From the NCBI RefSeq assembly GCF_002892535.1, contig NZ_CP024847.1:2046001-2110000 (forward strand): a DNA stretch of 64,000 nt, in the 5' to 3' direction. Below are positions 8,110 to 17,617 of the stretch, piece after piece. The notes beneath the pieces are model-generated. The model did no database searches and was not told the DNA's origin. It saw nothing but the letters and a program-made list of their open reading frames with translations. The DNA is from Aquella oligotrophica (lineage in GTDB: Bacteria; Pseudomonadota; Gammaproteobacteria; Burkholderiales; UBA11063). The translations under genes were made by a program, and so were the position numbers. Position 1 is the first letter of the stretch. Every line of letters begins with the position of its first letter.

Positions 8110-9109
8110 TTTTCATTTTTTACGCCCATGGTGGTTTCTTGCTCTAATCCCTGCAATTATACTCTATTTGTATTATCATAAGAGAAGTCCTAAAACTAAT
8201 AATAATTGGGCAGAATACTGTGATCCACACTTATTACCACACCTAATAAGTGATTATCGTGAAGAAAAAAGCTCATGGTTGGCTCATATTCTTTTATCGG
8301 CATGGCTGGTAGCAGTTCTGGCACTATGTGGACCAACTTGGTCACAATATGCAGAAAATATTTATCAGAAAAATGTTGCCCGAATTATTGCGCTCGATGT
8401 TTCACCATCAATGAATTCTGCTGATATTCCACCTTCTCGGTTAGAACGAGCAAAATATAAGGTTCTTGATCTCTTAAAGCAGCTAAAAGAAGGCCAAACA
8501 GGATTAGTGGTTTTCTCTGGTAGTCCGTTTGTGGTATCACCATTAACTAACGATACAAATACAATCGCTAGTATGGTTCCAGTCCTTGACTCTTCAATTG
8601 TACCAGTGGATGGTTCAGACATAGCTAAAGCATTAAAAAAATCAGCACAGCTACTAAGTCAGTCTGGTTTTAGCCGTGGACAGATAATACTTGTGACAGA
8701 TACCCGCCCTACTCCTGAAGATGAAAGAGAGGCAGCAAAACTAGCAGCAAATGGATATACTATAAATGTTCTTGCAATCGGAACAGCCCAAGGTGGTCCA
8801 GTTAGTAATGCTAGTGGTGGTTTTGCGACAGATAAAAATGGTAATGTAGTTTTTTCTAAGCTTGATAGCCATGAGTTACAGGCTCTCGCAACTAAAGGGA
8901 ATGGTAACTTTATAGCCTTTAGCAACGATGATAGCGATGTAGATGCAATTCTTAATTCTATCAATAATAATGTTCTTGAGGATGGCAAACCTACTGCGCA
9001 AATGGAAACCAAAAGCTTATGGAAAGACGAAGGACACTGGTTAATCTGGCTATTACTGATTCTAGTAGTAATTATTGCTAGAAAAGGTTGGCTAGAAAAA
9101 ATATCCTAA
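8099..9109 (+). CDS. batB: Von Willebrand factor A membrane protein BatB
   Basis: Second VWA protein of the cluster, 336 aa. It has an N-terminal membrane helix (WWFLALIPAIILYLYY), another near residue 65, MIDAS DVSPS in ALDVSPSMNSAD, LVTDTRPT as the second metal strand, and a C-terminal helix (LIWLLLILVVIIA). The start ATG 8099 overlaps the batA stop by 11 bp, and GGAG lies upstream inside batA. BatA and BatB are paralogues thought to form a membrane complex with the TPR protein that follows. Confidence 0.9.
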   Translation: MLTNFHFLRPWWFLALIPAIILYLYYHKRSPKTNNNWAEYCDPHLLPHLISDYREEKSSWLAHILLSAWLVAVLALCGPTWSQYAENIYQKNVARIIALDVSPSMNSADIPPSRLERAKYKVLDLLKQLKEGQTGLVVFSGSPFVVSPLTNDTNTIASMVPVLDSSIVPVDGSDIAKALKKSAQLLSQSGFSRGQIILVTDTRPTPEDEREAAKLAANGYTINVLAIGTAQGGPVSNASGGFATDKNGNVVFSKLDSHELQALATKGNGNFIAFSNDDSDVDAILNSINNNVLEDGKPTAQMETKSLWKDEGHWLIWLLLILVVIIARKGWLEKIS

Positions 9110-9126
9110 AAAAGTATAGGTGAAAG

Positions 9127-10137
9127 ATGAATAGAAGAATTAAACTAAAATATATTTGCTTGGGTATTATATTTTTACCGCAATTAAGTTTGGCTTTTAG
9201 CTGGAAAGACTTATGGTTTAATCAAGATCAGCAAGCTCAACAATTATTAAAATCAAATAAACCGAAAGAAGCCGCAGAAAAATTCCATGACGAGAAATGG
9301 AAAGGTATTGCCTATTATAAAGACAAGCAATATGATAAGGCTTATAGAGAATTTCAAAATGATAAATCAGCTCAAGGTTATTATAATCAGGGTAATGCTC
9401 TTGCCAATATGCAAAAATATCAGGAAGCAATCGATGCATACTCTCAATCATTGAAATTGGATAAAAATAATCAGGATGCTAAAGATAATATTGAAATCTT
9501 GAAAAAACTTCAGCAACAGCAAAAGCAGAATCAGCAGCAAAACTCTGACTCCAAATCAGATCAAGACAAAAAAGATCAAAATAATAAGCAAGACTCTCAG
9601 TCGCAGCAGAATAAGGACAATAATTCTAAAGGTCAGCAAAATCAACAACAGAATAACCAGCAAAATAATGCTAATAATAATCAAGATAATAAACAACAAC
9701 AAGATAAAGATCAACAATCTCAAGGACAACAACAAGATAAACCGCAAAATGGAGAAAATAATAACAATCAAAATCAATCATCGCAACAACAGCAACAAGA
9801 TAGTCAAAAGCAGAATCAGCCGATGAAAGATGATACCAAAGAAAAAGCGAATAATCAAAGCCAGCAACAGTCTGCAAACAACGATAAAAATCAGCAGCAA
9901 AAGCAGGCTCAGGAACAACAGGCTAAGCAGCAAGCAGAAGATAAAAAAACACAGCAGGGACAACAAGCCACCAATGCAGCTACTAGCCAATATATGACAC
10001 CTGAAGAGCAGAAACAGCAGCAAGAATTAAAAGCCATCCTCTCACAAGTACCAGATGATCCGGGTGGACTATTAAGAAATAAATTTTTACGTGATTACCA
10101 AAAAGAACAACAACAGCAAGGAAGTAATAATGAATAA
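9127..10137 (+). CDS. batC: TPR protein BatC with Q/N-rich tail
   Basis: A 336-aa exported or membrane-anchored protein with an N-terminal hydrophobic signal (YICLGIIFLPQLSLAFS). TPR repeats follow over about residues 30-120 (YYNQGNALANMQKYQEAIDAYSQ is the clearest, partly quoted here). Next comes a very long low-complexity stretch from about 125 to 285, mostly Gln, Asn, Lys and Asp. The last 40 residues (QELKAILSQVPDDPGGLLRNKF) match the conserved tail of BatB/BatC-associated TPR proteins. Last residues overlap the batD start. Confidence 0.85.
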   Translation: MNRRIKLKYICLGIIFLPQLSLAFSWKDLWFNQDQQAQQLLKSNKPKEAAEKFHDEKWKGIAYYKDKQYDKAYREFQNDKSAQGYYNQGNALANMQKYQEAIDAYSQSLKLDKNNQDAKDNIEILKKLQQQQKQNQQQNSDSKSDQDKKDQNNKQDSQSQQNKDNNSKGQQNQQQNNQQNNANNNQDNKQQQDKDQQSQGQQQDKPQNGENNNNQNQSSQQQQQDSQKQNQPMKDDTKEKANNQSQQQSANNDKNQQQKQAQEQQAKQQAEDKKTQQGQQATNAATSQYMTPEEQKQQQELKAILSQVPDDPGGLLRNKFLRDYQKEQQQQGSNNE

Positions 10138-11821
10138 AAAGATCCTCTTTAGCAGTTTACTATTATTGATTGCAGGCAATGTATTTGCCACTGTATCAGC
10201 TAGTGTCGATAGAAGTCAGATTGCCTTGGGACAGAGTTTTACCCTAACTATAAATCTACCCGACTCAAACGATACGCCGAATCTGGATGTATTAAAAAGC
10301 AACTTTGAAATTTATGGAACATCGACTAGCAGCCAAACAAATATTATTAATGGCAAAGTAAATTCACAAAATACGCTAACAGTTAATCTTATTCCAAAAA
10401 ATCCGGGAAAACAGCTAATCCCAGCAATAAAAGTTGGTAATGATGCAACCGCGCCAATTAGCATAGAAGTAAGCGAAGGCGATAGTAATAATAAGGTCGC
10501 CGATGCCAAAGATAGTGCAGTTTATCTTGAAGCTTCAGTTGGTAAGCAAAGCCTGTATGTTGGAGTACCATTTTTATATACAGTAAAACTATATTTTAAT
10601 GTATCGCTATCTAATCTTAGCATGGAACCATTAAATATTGATGGTGCGCAAATCGAGGCTCAAGGTAAACCAATTCAATACCAGAGTAATGAAAATGGTA
10701 AGACTTATCAGGTTGTCGAGCAAAGATTTATGGTAACACCAAATAAATCTGGTAAACTAACCATTCCTCCTGCCAAAATAAGAGGAGCAATTGCGGATAA
10801 CGATAATAACAGCTTCTTCCCAATGATGGCAAATAAACCATTTATGGCAAATTCAAAACCAGTTAATCTGGAGGTAAAAGCTGTCCCGGCTAATATTGCG
10901 ATTAACCAGTGGTTTCCTGCCAAAAATGTGAAAGCTACTGATAGTTGGTCTATTTCTAGCGACACACTTAAGGTGGGTGAGCCATTAACCCATACCATCT
11001 CGCTTGAAGCATTGGGCGTACCAGCCACATCGATTCCAGAACTGGAGATTAATAATCCAGCTGAAGTTAATGCTTATCCAGATAAGGCGCAAAGTAGCAC
11101 TAATAGCAACAATGGCGAATTAACCGGAACTAAAACTTTCAAAATCGCCTATATCCCAACCAAGGCAGGAACGCTATCTTTTCCAACGATTACGATTAAA
11201 TGGTGGGACATCACTGCTGATACACTTAAAACAGTCACCATCCCTGCCAAAACTTATACTGTTACTGCGGATCCCACTACACCAGCCAACCAAAATTTAA
11301 GTGCTAGCCAAATATCTTCAGCTAATAATACGGGTAATAGCGAAAAAACTGTTACTAAAATTAAGCCTGAAAACCCGCTCTGGAAATATCTAACCTTCTT
11401 ATTTGCCGGATTATGGCTAATAACCTTGGGCTTTATGTTAAAACTATCCCGTAAAAGAAAAATTAGTAATCCGCAGCAATCAAGTACTGATATTAGCGTG
11501 GTAGATTTTGCTAGCAACAAGAGTATTAACATCACTACATTAAAAGAAGCCTGCAATAGCAAAAACATTAGCGCAACCTGTAACGCTCTGATTAACTGGG
11601 CACAAGCATTTTCGGATAAAAAAATCTATACTATTAGTGATATTAATAGTGTAATTTTTCATGAGAAGTTGGCAAATCTAATTCAGAAATTAAATTCTGC
11701 AACATATAATGATGAAAAATTTGACAATTTTGATAGCATCCCAGAATTGATTAAATCCATTGAATCCAGAATTAAAAAGCCCATCAAGAAGAATACTCTA
11801 GGAGAGCTATATCCAAAATAA
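10130..11821 (+). CDS. batD: BatD-like oxygen tolerance protein
   Basis: A 563-aa protein with a Sec signal peptide (KKILFSSLLLLIAGNVFA), a large periplasmic part of Ig-like beta domains (ASVDRSQIALGQSFTLTINL at its start is typical), one transmembrane helix near residue 435 (YLTFLFAGLWLITLGFML) and a cytosolic helical tail. ATG 10130 has AAGGAAG upstream and overlaps the batC stop; a GTG at 10091 is in frame but unsupported. This layout is that of BatD. The Bat complex is linked to oxygen or envelope stress in several bacteria, but its molecular job is unresolved. Confidence 0.87.
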   Translation: MNKKILFSSLLLLIAGNVFATVSASVDRSQIALGQSFTLTINLPDSNDTPNLDVLKSNFEIYGTSTSSQTNIINGKVNSQNTLTVNLIPKNPGKQLIPAIKVGNDATAPISIEVSEGDSNNKVADAKDSAVYLEASVGKQSLYVGVPFLYTVKLYFNVSLSNLSMEPLNIDGAQIEAQGKPIQYQSNENGKTYQVVEQRFMVTPNKSGKLTIPPAKIRGAIADNDNNSFFPMMANKPFMANSKPVNLEVKAVPANIAINQWFPAKNVKATDSWSISSDTLKVGEPLTHTISLEALGVPATSIPELEINNPAEVNAYPDKAQSSTNSNNGELTGTKTFKIAYIPTKAGTLSFPTITIKWWDITADTLKTVTIPAKTYTVTADPTTPANQNLSASQISSANNTGNSEKTVTKIKPENPLWKYLTFLFAGLWLITLGFMLKLSRKRKISNPQQSSTDISVVDFASNKSINITTLKEACNSKNISATCNALINWAQAFSDKKIYTISDINSVIFHEKLANLIQKLNSATYNDEKFDNFDSIPELIKSIESRIKKPIKKNTLGELYPK

Positions 11822-11885
11822 AACGCCAAAACGTTACATTAAACAACAAAACCCAATAAATTATGCAGTTTTAATAACTCAAGTA

Positions 11886-11914
11886 TTGACAAGGCTTTCA
11901 AACTGGAGTATTAT
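11886..11914 (+). promoter_or_regulatory. Sigma70-like promoter for the small-gene cluster
   Basis: TTGACA (11886-11891) and TATTAT (11909-11914) with an optimal 17-bp spacer, about 120 bp upstream of the J-domain gene. The leader between them and the start codon contains a CACAG/CTGTG hairpin around 11940-11968. Confidence 0.65.
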
Positions 11915-12034
11915 TACAATGTATTGAGCAGCAAGCTTTTCACAGTATGACCTTCAAAGATCTGTGTGAAGACTTAAGTTGTAAAATGGAAGTAATTTAA
12001 GACATAAAGACAAGTTGTTAAGCTGGGGATTATC

Positions 12035-12340
12035 ATGAATAGAATTGAAGCATGTCAAGCATTAAGATTAAATGATAATCAGGTATTGGATCTGGGTATT
12101 ATAAAAAAGGCATATCGTAAACTCTCAAAAGTACATCACCCAGATAAAGGTGGTAATAATGAAAGTATGATATTGATTAATCAGGCTTATAGATTTCTTA
12201 TCACAGATATTCAGAAACCAATAATTGAAAACTCAACAAGTAGCTTATGTCTGTTTAATGATTTATTTAATTTTATGCTGGCTAACTATCTCCTTGCTTA
12301 TTCAAGATATACAGCCACTGTATGCAATACGCTACCCTAA
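12035..12340 (+). CDS. Stand-alone J-domain protein
   Basis: A 101-aa protein consisting mostly of a J domain: IKKAYRKLSKVHHPDKGG holds the HPD tripeptide needed to stimulate Hsp70 ATPase, followed by NESMILINQAYRFL as helix III. No Gly/Phe, zinc-finger or C-terminal substrate domains of DnaJ are present. A hydrophobic tail (residues about 70-95, LCLFNDLFNFMLANYLLAY) may contact membrane or client. GGGGA precedes the ATG. The likely partner is a DnaK encoded elsewhere; the client is unknown. Confidence 0.75.
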   Translation: MNRIEACQALRLNDNQVLDLGIIKKAYRKLSKVHHPDKGGNNESMILINQAYRFLITDIQKPIIENSTSSLCLFNDLFNFMLANYLLAYSRYTATVCNTLP

Positions 12341-12353
12341 AAGGTTTTAAACA

Positions 12354-12644
12354 ATGAAAGCATTATTATTAACTCTAGGAGTTCTGTCCTCATTAGCATA
12401 CGCTGATGATAAAGTAAATGTTGATACTCAAACGGTAACTTGTGCTAATAATTACAAGATTACCAGTAAAACAACTATCGCAGATATTACAAAAAACTGT
12501 AATACTGAAGAATTAGAAAAAAAGCATAGATTAATATCCAAAAATAAGGGACAGGAAATAAAATTTAAGGCTACCACGGAGGTAGAAATGAAATGCCAAT
12601 TCGATAATAATGGTCAATTAAAAACATGTGCAATTGATGATTAA
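12354..12644 (+). CDS. Small secreted cysteine-containing protein
   Basis: A 96-aa protein with a Sec signal peptide ending at AYA (residues 1-17) and a mature part with four cysteines (TCANNY, KNCNTE, MKCQFD, KTCAID) that could form two disulfides in the periplasm. It starts 13 bp after the J-domain gene. I recognise no family. Confidence 0.65.
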   Translation: MKALLLTLGVLSSLAYADDKVNVDTQTVTCANNYKITSKTTIADITKNCNTEELEKKHRLISKNKGQEIKFKATTEVEMKCQFDNNGQLKTCAIDD

Positions 12645-12685
12645 AGACAACAAAACAACATATCAAAAATAAGGCAAAGGTTTAT

Positions 12686-12820
12686 ATGTTACGCAAAGTA
12701 AGTAATTTTATTGTACGCAAAATAAAAAGAGAATCAAAACAAGGTAAAATAAGTAATCGAGATATTTCATCGATTGGCAAAGACAAGCTATATTATTATA
12801 AACCTGATGTCCGCAAATAA
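12686..12820 (+). CDS. Possible 44-aa basic small protein
   Basis: ATG 12686 follows AAAGG at a good distance. The 44 codons encode a Lys/Arg-rich peptide (MLRKVSNFIVRKIKRE at the start) ending at TAA 12820. It continues the direction and spacing of the two preceding small genes. No homologue recognised; it could be spurious. Confidence 0.4.
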   Translation: MLRKVSNFIVRKIKRESKQGKISNRDISSIGKDKLYYYKPDVRK

Positions 12821-12847
12821 TTTTTAACTCAAAAAACATAAATTTGG

Positions 12848-12876
12848 TTGACAGCATTAGTTAAAATAGCTATAAT
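12848..12876 (+). promoter_or_regulatory. Consensus sigma70 promoter of tRNA-Pro
   Basis: TTGACA (12848-12853) and TATAAT (12871-12876) are both perfect consensus with a 17-bp spacer, 46 bp before the tRNA. This is the strongest promoter I can see in the window. Confidence 0.88.
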
Positions 12877-12922
12877 TACTCCCTAGCGTTGTGGACTAAT
12901 CTTAGTAACTGCAATGTTTTGT

Positions 12923-13000
12923 CGGGGCGTAGCGCAGTCTGGTTAGCGCACTTGTTTTGGGAACAAGGGGTCGTGAGTTCGAATCCCACCGCCCCGACCA
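12923..13000 (+). tRNA. tRNA-Pro (anticodon UGG)
   Basis: Cloverleaf with a seven-base-pair acceptor stem CGGGGCG/CGCCCCG, a D arm closed by GCGC, an anticodon stem CTTGT/ACAAG enclosing TTTGGGA (anticodon TGG), a T loop TTCGAAT, discriminator A and an encoded CCA end at 12998-13000. UGG reads proline codons. It stands alone between small genes and the convergent outer-membrane-protein gene. Confidence 0.97.
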
Positions 13001-13010
13001 TTTCTAAAAA

Positions 13011-13865
13011 TCACCAACTTACGTTAAACTTTGCGCCAATCATCTGAATCGAATTTGTCTGTGAATTTACTCCAAACCCTCCGTCAGACGGAGAAGCCAT
13101 CGCGACACTATCCGGATAATTAGCAGCAGTCTGATATTGCCAATACGGGATAAGACTCATTGACTGAGATACCTTAAATGCAAAGCCAATTTGGGTATTT
13201 GCAACAATTTGATCTACCGTTGCAGTCTGAACAACACCCGGGTTAGTTTCCCCCTCCTGAAGAGTACCTATCAAAGCCACTTGCTGAAAACCCATCCAGA
13301 AATTAAGATATGGCGTAAAGTATTTGGTTTCCTTAAATGAAATCTTTAGCCCCAGAAAGCCAGCCAGTGTTGTTGAATTAATATAGTTACCATTACTGTC
13401 TTCATAAACTAGCTGAAAATTTTTGAAATAATTCATCCGGGCATATGGAGTCATGTCTATGTGTTCATTCACATGAAAATTATAACCCAAAAAGCCACTA
13501 AAACCAGTACCTAATGGATTTTGAATATTAGATACTGGCACGGAATCAAAAATTGGATTCTGAGTCATATAGTTGTACGCGCCCCAAACTCGCACTTCAT
13601 AATAAATCTGATTTGCTAAAGTTTGTGAGAAAAATAGATATGCCTGCGTATTGTTGGGGGTCTCCTGAATACCAACACCAGCAGAAGAAACCGTAACATC
13701 CTTAGGCGCATTACCAACTATCCCGTCATATTTGGCTAAGGTAACACTTGATTCACCAGTTTTTTCGAATACTGCCGACTCATTACTATTATTAGTAGCA
13801 TAAACATCCGGAACATCAACTACCAATAAACCACTTATTAAAGAAAATATATACTTTAAACGCAA
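13011..13865 (-). CDS. Putative outer-membrane beta-barrel protein
   Basis: A 284-aa protein with an N-terminal signal (YIFSLISGLLVVDVPDVYA) and a series of alternating polar/hydrophobic strands (YYEVRVWGAYNYM, GFSGFLGYNFHV, DMTPYARMNYF, FTPYLNFWMGF, IGFAFKVSQ, LIPYWQYQT). It ends in the aromatic-terminated strand MIGAKFNVSW, as expected for a BAM substrate. It starts 12 bp after the PglF-like gene and is probably the last gene of the polysaccharide operon. Family not recognised; a role as a locus-specific porin or exporter is only a guess. Confidence 0.65.
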   Translation of the reverse strand: MRLKYIFSLISGLLVVDVPDVYATNNSNESAVFEKTGESSVTLAKYDGIVGNAPKDVTVSSAGVGIQETPNNTQAYLFFSQTLANQIYYEVRVWGAYNYMTQNPIFDSVPVSNIQNPLGTGFSGFLGYNFHVNEHIDMTPYARMNYFKNFQLVYEDSNGNYINSTTLAGFLGLKISFKETKYFTPYLNFWMGFQQVALIGTLQEGETNPGVVQTATVDQIVANTQIGFAFKVSQSMSLIPYWQYQTAANYPDSVAMASPSDGGFGVNSQTNSIQMIGAKFNVSW

Positions 13866-13876
13866 ATTTTTACTCC

Positions 13877-15736
13877 TTATTCAATCCCCGGCGTATATTC
13901 AATAACCAACTCTTTCAGTAAATCTAGTGCAGCATGTATTTCATTAAAGCGAATAAAGTCACTCATTAAAAGTAATTTTGGCTTCAATAACTCCATAGCA
14001 ATAAATTTCTCATTTGCTTTCATAATCCGCTCATGTTGGGTTTTATCGGGATTATTACCAATTAGTAGCTCTTCATAGAGCTTTTCACCTGGACGTAAGC
14101 CAGTAAACTTGATCTCTATATCTCCACTACGATTCTCAGCATCTTTTAGAGTTAGTCCACTCAGATAAATCATTTTTCTTGCTAAGTCAACAATTTTAAC
14201 TGGATCCCCCATATCAAGTACAAATACTTCACCACCAATCGCCATATTCCCCGCCTGAATAACCAGTTGTACTGCTTCAGGAATAGTCATAAAATAGCGA
14301 ATTATATCTGGATGGGTTACGGTAATTGGTCCACCCGACCTAATTTGTCGCTTAAATAACGGGACAACTGAGCCCGATGATCCTAATACATTACCAAATC
14401 TGACCATATTAAATACCGTATGTCCAGACTTCTCAGCAAATGCTTGTAAAATAAGCTCAGCAAGCCGCTTACTCGCACCCATGACATTTGTTGGGCGAAC
14501 TGCTTTATCCGTTGAAATAAGTACCATATTATCAACACCAGCATTTAAGGCTGCTTCAGCAACCACATAAGTGCCTAGCCCGTTATTCTCTAGCCCAGCA
14601 AGTGGATTAGCCTCTACCATCGGCACATGCTTATAGGCTGCGGCATGGTAAATCGTATTAACTTTATATCGATTAAGAACCGCTGAAACCAATTTTTCAT
14701 TAGTAACACTACCAAGTATTACAACAAGATTAACATATGCAAAACGATTACGTAACTCTTGTTCAATATTATATAAGGCAAACTCTGATGAATCAAGAAT
14801 AACCAAACGCTCTGGATTAAGCGCTGCGATCTGCCTTGATAATTCACTACCAATTGATCCCCCTGCGCCAGTCACTAATACACTTTTACCGACAATATTT
14901 TTGGTAAGTAACTCATTATTGGGTGGCACTGGCAGCCTACCCAATAAATCCTCAATATCAACATCCTTAATATCAGAAAATTTCACCTCGCCGCTAATAA
15001 TACTTGCAAGCCCGGGCAATGTTTTGACATAAATTGAGTTTTCTTCAAGTTGATTAATAATCTCACGACGGCGACTTAGTGGTGCAGAAGGAATTGCCAA
15101 TAAAACCTCTTCTATATGATATAGCTTGGTAACTAATATCAACTCATTGGGAGGATAGACTTTCAAGCCGCGAATAGTCTTATACCACTTTGATTCATCA
15201 TCATCTATAAATAACAATGGCGCATACTCATTACCATGAGTAAGTGAGGTTGCCAGCTGTACTCCCGCACTACCAGCACCATAGATCGCGACTGGACGGG
15301 CTTCAGCATTATAACCAATCTTGCGTAGAATTCCGCGGAGCATAAATCGGCTACCACCGATATACACCAGTGCAAATAACCAGTAGATAATAATTGCCGT
15401 CCGGGGAAACGCCAAAGCATTAGAAAAATGAATAAATACTGTCAGAACTAGTACTGAAACAGTAACCCCAATAAAGACAATATAGACTACAGTATCGTCA
15501 AGAAATTTTATAATCGCCCGGTATAGTCCCAGTTGGATAAATAAAGGAATCGTCCACAGTGGCAAACAAAAAAACAACCAGATGTGAGGTGTGATTTTAG
15601 GATCCCACTCAGCACCAAGTCTAAGCCAGACAGCAGTAAAGAGCGCTGCTGGTAACAAGACACAATCCAAAAGGAGTAATGCCAAAATTTCCCATTTAAA
15701 CAAATAGGCTAGTTTATCTTTTAATATTGACCCCAT
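13877..15736 (-). CDS. PglF/FlaA1-like UDP-sugar 4,6-dehydratase, membrane-bound
   Basis: Makes a UDP-4-keto-6-deoxy-N-acetyl sugar from UDP-GlcNAc, the first step to bacillosamine-type sugars. ATG 15736 (619 aa) follows GGAATTGAG; an upstream TTG at 15769 overlaps the previous gene. Four membrane helices lie in the first 150 residues, then a Rossmann half with GAGSAGVQLA, then the SDR domain with VTGAGGSIGSEL. The catalytic STDKAVRPTNVMGASKR carries Thr-Asp-Lys and a Met in place of the usual Tyr, as in PglF and CapD. The aminotransferase and PglC-like genes upstream support the pathway. Confidence 0.9.
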   Translation of the reverse strand: MGSILKDKLAYLFKWEILALLLLDCVLLPAALFTAVWLRLGAEWDPKITPHIWLFFCLPLWTIPLFIQLGLYRAIIKFLDDTVVYIVFIGVTVSVLVLTVFIHFSNALAFPRTAIIIYWLFALVYIGGSRFMLRGILRKIGYNAEARPVAIYGAGSAGVQLATSLTHGNEYAPLLFIDDDESKWYKTIRGLKVYPPNELILVTKLYHIEEVLLAIPSAPLSRRREIINQLEENSIYVKTLPGLASIISGEVKFSDIKDVDIEDLLGRLPVPPNNELLTKNIVGKSVLVTGAGGSIGSELSRQIAALNPERLVILDSSEFALYNIEQELRNRFAYVNLVVILGSVTNEKLVSAVLNRYKVNTIYHAAAYKHVPMVEANPLAGLENNGLGTYVVAEAALNAGVDNMVLISTDKAVRPTNVMGASKRLAELILQAFAEKSGHTVFNMVRFGNVLGSSGSVVPLFKRQIRSGGPITVTHPDIIRYFMTIPEAVQLVIQAGNMAIGGEVFVLDMGDPVKIVDLARKMIYLSGLTLKDAENRSGDIEIKFTGLRPGEKLYEELLIGNNPDKTQHERIMKANEKFIAMELLKPKLLLMSDFIRFNEIHAALDLLKELVIEYTPGIE

Positions 15737-15758
15737 CTCAATTCCCAAATAAATATTT

Positions 15759-16358
15759 TTAGCGGGCAAAAATTTTAAATATCGTTAGAAAAATCAAATA
15801 AATATCAGTAGTCATGCTTCTGGTTTTGACATATTTCACCGCATAAGCCAGTTTCTCTGGTAGTATTTCGTTTATATAGGCATTTTCTGGATTCTCTGAC
15901 TTTGCTAATATCTCATTCTCATCGATCATTTTTAACGATGCATAGTCGGTTATCCCCGGCTTCACCCGGAAAACTACCGCCTTAACTTCTGGCGGAAAAT
16001 ATCGGACATATTCAGGGACTTCCGGGCGCGGACCAACTAGCGACATACTACCTAGAAATACATCAATGAGCTGCGGTAATTCATCAAGTTTACTTTTCCG
16101 TAAAAAACGTCCAATCACAGTAACACGAGGATCGACACCAACCGTTATTTTGAGTCCACGTGCTTCGGCATCGACTATCATGGTACGAAATTTATGAATC
16201 TGAAATGGCTTTTCATACTGCCCAATTCTAGTTTGTCGGAAAAAAACTGGTCCTTTAGAACCAGTTTTAATCAATACGATAATAACAAGAAAAATTGGAG
16301 ATAGAATCAGTAACCCAATGAAGGAACAAACAATATCAAAAATTCGTTTGGCTAACAC
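15759..16358 (-). CDS. PglC-like initiating sugar-phosphate transferase
   Basis: Transfers a sugar-1-phosphate from UDP-sugar to undecaprenyl phosphate, starting polysaccharide or glycan assembly at the inner face of the cytoplasmic membrane. At 199 aa it is the small monotopic form. It has one re-entrant hydrophobic segment (residues 7-31), the KFRTM motif followed by DAE, LDELPQLIDVFLGSMS and VGPRP, all diagnostic of the family. It lies between the aminotransferase and dehydratase genes that could supply its sugar. Confidence 0.92.
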   Translation of the reverse strand: MLAKRIFDIVCSFIGLLILSPIFLVIIVLIKTGSKGPVFFRQTRIGQYEKPFQIHKFRTMIVDAEARGLKITVGVDPRVTVIGRFLRKSKLDELPQLIDVFLGSMSLVGPRPEVPEYVRYFPPEVKAVVFRVKPGITDYASLKMIDENEILAKSENPENAYINEILPEKLAYAVKYVKTRSMTTDIYLIFLTIFKIFAR

Positions 16359-16374
16359 GATATTATACTTATAG

Positions 16375-17532
16375 CTAAGCTAAAATCTGTCTAATGACAG
16401 CAATTACATAGCTCTGATCTTCATCTGACATTTTTGTATATAATGGCAAACTTATCGCATTTTTATAATATTGGCTGGCAGCAGGAAAATCAGTAGGAGA
16501 AAGCTGATAACGCTCTTTCCAGTAGGGTTGCAAATGTAATGGAATAAAATGTACTGAAGTACCAACGCCATGATCACTCATTTGTTGGATAAACTCATCC
16601 CGGCTTATTTTATCAGTATTTAATTGACAACAAAATAAATGCCATGAGTGTAGATCAGTTGCTGGATTTTTGACTTTAGGTGGCAAAATTAGCGGTAAAT
16701 CGCTTAATTCAGCAAAATAACGCTCTGCCATTGCTTCACGTCTGGCTTGAAAACGATCAGCTTTGGCTAATTGACAAAGCCCAAGACTACTCGCAATATC
16801 GGTCAAATTATATTTATAACCTGGCGCAACTACCTCGTAATACCATGATGGTTTTTTAGAAGTATAACGATCAAAAGCATCACGATTTATTCCATGTAGG
16901 CGCATTACCTTGCAACGCTTAGCGATTTCTGGATTACTAGTAACAATCATCCCGCCTTCACCAGTAGTAATCGTTTTGGTTGCATAAAAACTATAAACTA
17001 TCGCATCTGAGGCATGCTGCCCGATATAAACATTATTAATTTTACTTGGACAGGTATGTGCCGCATCTTCGATAACTCGAAGGTTATGTTTCTTCGCGAT
17101 TGCTAAAATTGCCTCCATATCACAGGCAAGCCCCGCCATATGTACCGGGATAATTGCTTTCGTCCGGCTAGTTATTTTACTTTCAATCTGCTTGATGTCA
17201 ATACATAATGTATTTGGGTCGCAATCTACAAATACCGGGTCAGCGCCAAGATAACGTACAATCTCACCAGTTGCAGTAAAGGTAAGAGTTGGGATGATAA
17301 CTTCATCACCATCAGTGATCCCGCACGCTTCAAGCGCAAGATGTAAGCCAGCTGTCGCCGAATTTACTGCAATCGCTTCAACATTAGCATTTACGTATTC
17401 AGCAAATTTTTGTTCAAATTCTTTAGTTTTTGGTCCTGTAGTCACCCAGCCAGAACGCAGGGTCGATACAACTTCATTAATTTCTTCTTCACCAATATCT
17501 GGTAAGGCAAATGGTATAAATCTTTTTTCCAT
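16375..17532 (-). CDS. DegT/DnrJ/EryC1-family sugar aminotransferase
   Basis: PLP-dependent enzyme converting a UDP-4-keto-6-deoxy sugar to the 4-amino sugar (PglE-like). The 385-aa protein has the cofactor lysine in [15 protein letters not shown] near residue 185, [10 protein letters not shown] for PLP ring binding, and [14 protein letters not shown], the typical C-terminal signature. Together with the dehydratase and PglC-like transferase it suggests a UDP-4-amino-4,6-dideoxy-GlcNAc route. The acetyltransferase (PglD) expected for bacillosamine is not in the locus. Confidence 0.9.
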   Translation of the reverse strand: MEKRFIPFALPDIGEEEINEVVSTLRSGWVTTGPKTKEFEQKFAEYVNANVEAIAVNSATAGLHLALEACGITDGDEVIIPTLTFTATGEIVRYLGADPVFVDCDPNTLCIDIKQIESKITSRTKAIIPVHMAGLACDMEAILAIAKKHNLRVIEDAAHTCPSKINNVYIGQHASDAIVYSFYATKTITTGEGGMIVTSNPEIAKRCKVMRLHGINRDAFDRYTSKKPSWYYEVVAPGYKYNLTDIASSLGLCQLAKADRFQARREAMAERYFAELSDLPLILPPKVKNPATDLHSWHLFCCQLNTDKISRDEFIQQMSDHGVGTSVHFIPLHLQPYWKERYQLSPTDFPAASQYYKNAISLPLYTKMSDEDQSYVIAVIRQILA

Positions 17533-17617
17533 GTCTGAACTTACTCCATCAAGCTAAGCCTGAATTTTTTTAAATTATTAAATCTGTTTAAAGTTTGATT
17601 AAAGCCTAAGCATAATC

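Noticed and set aside
9556-10023. Leu/Ile-rich minus-strand frames opposite batC
   Set aside because: They are the antisense image of the CAA/AAT-rich Q/N repeat region, with no ribosome site of their own.
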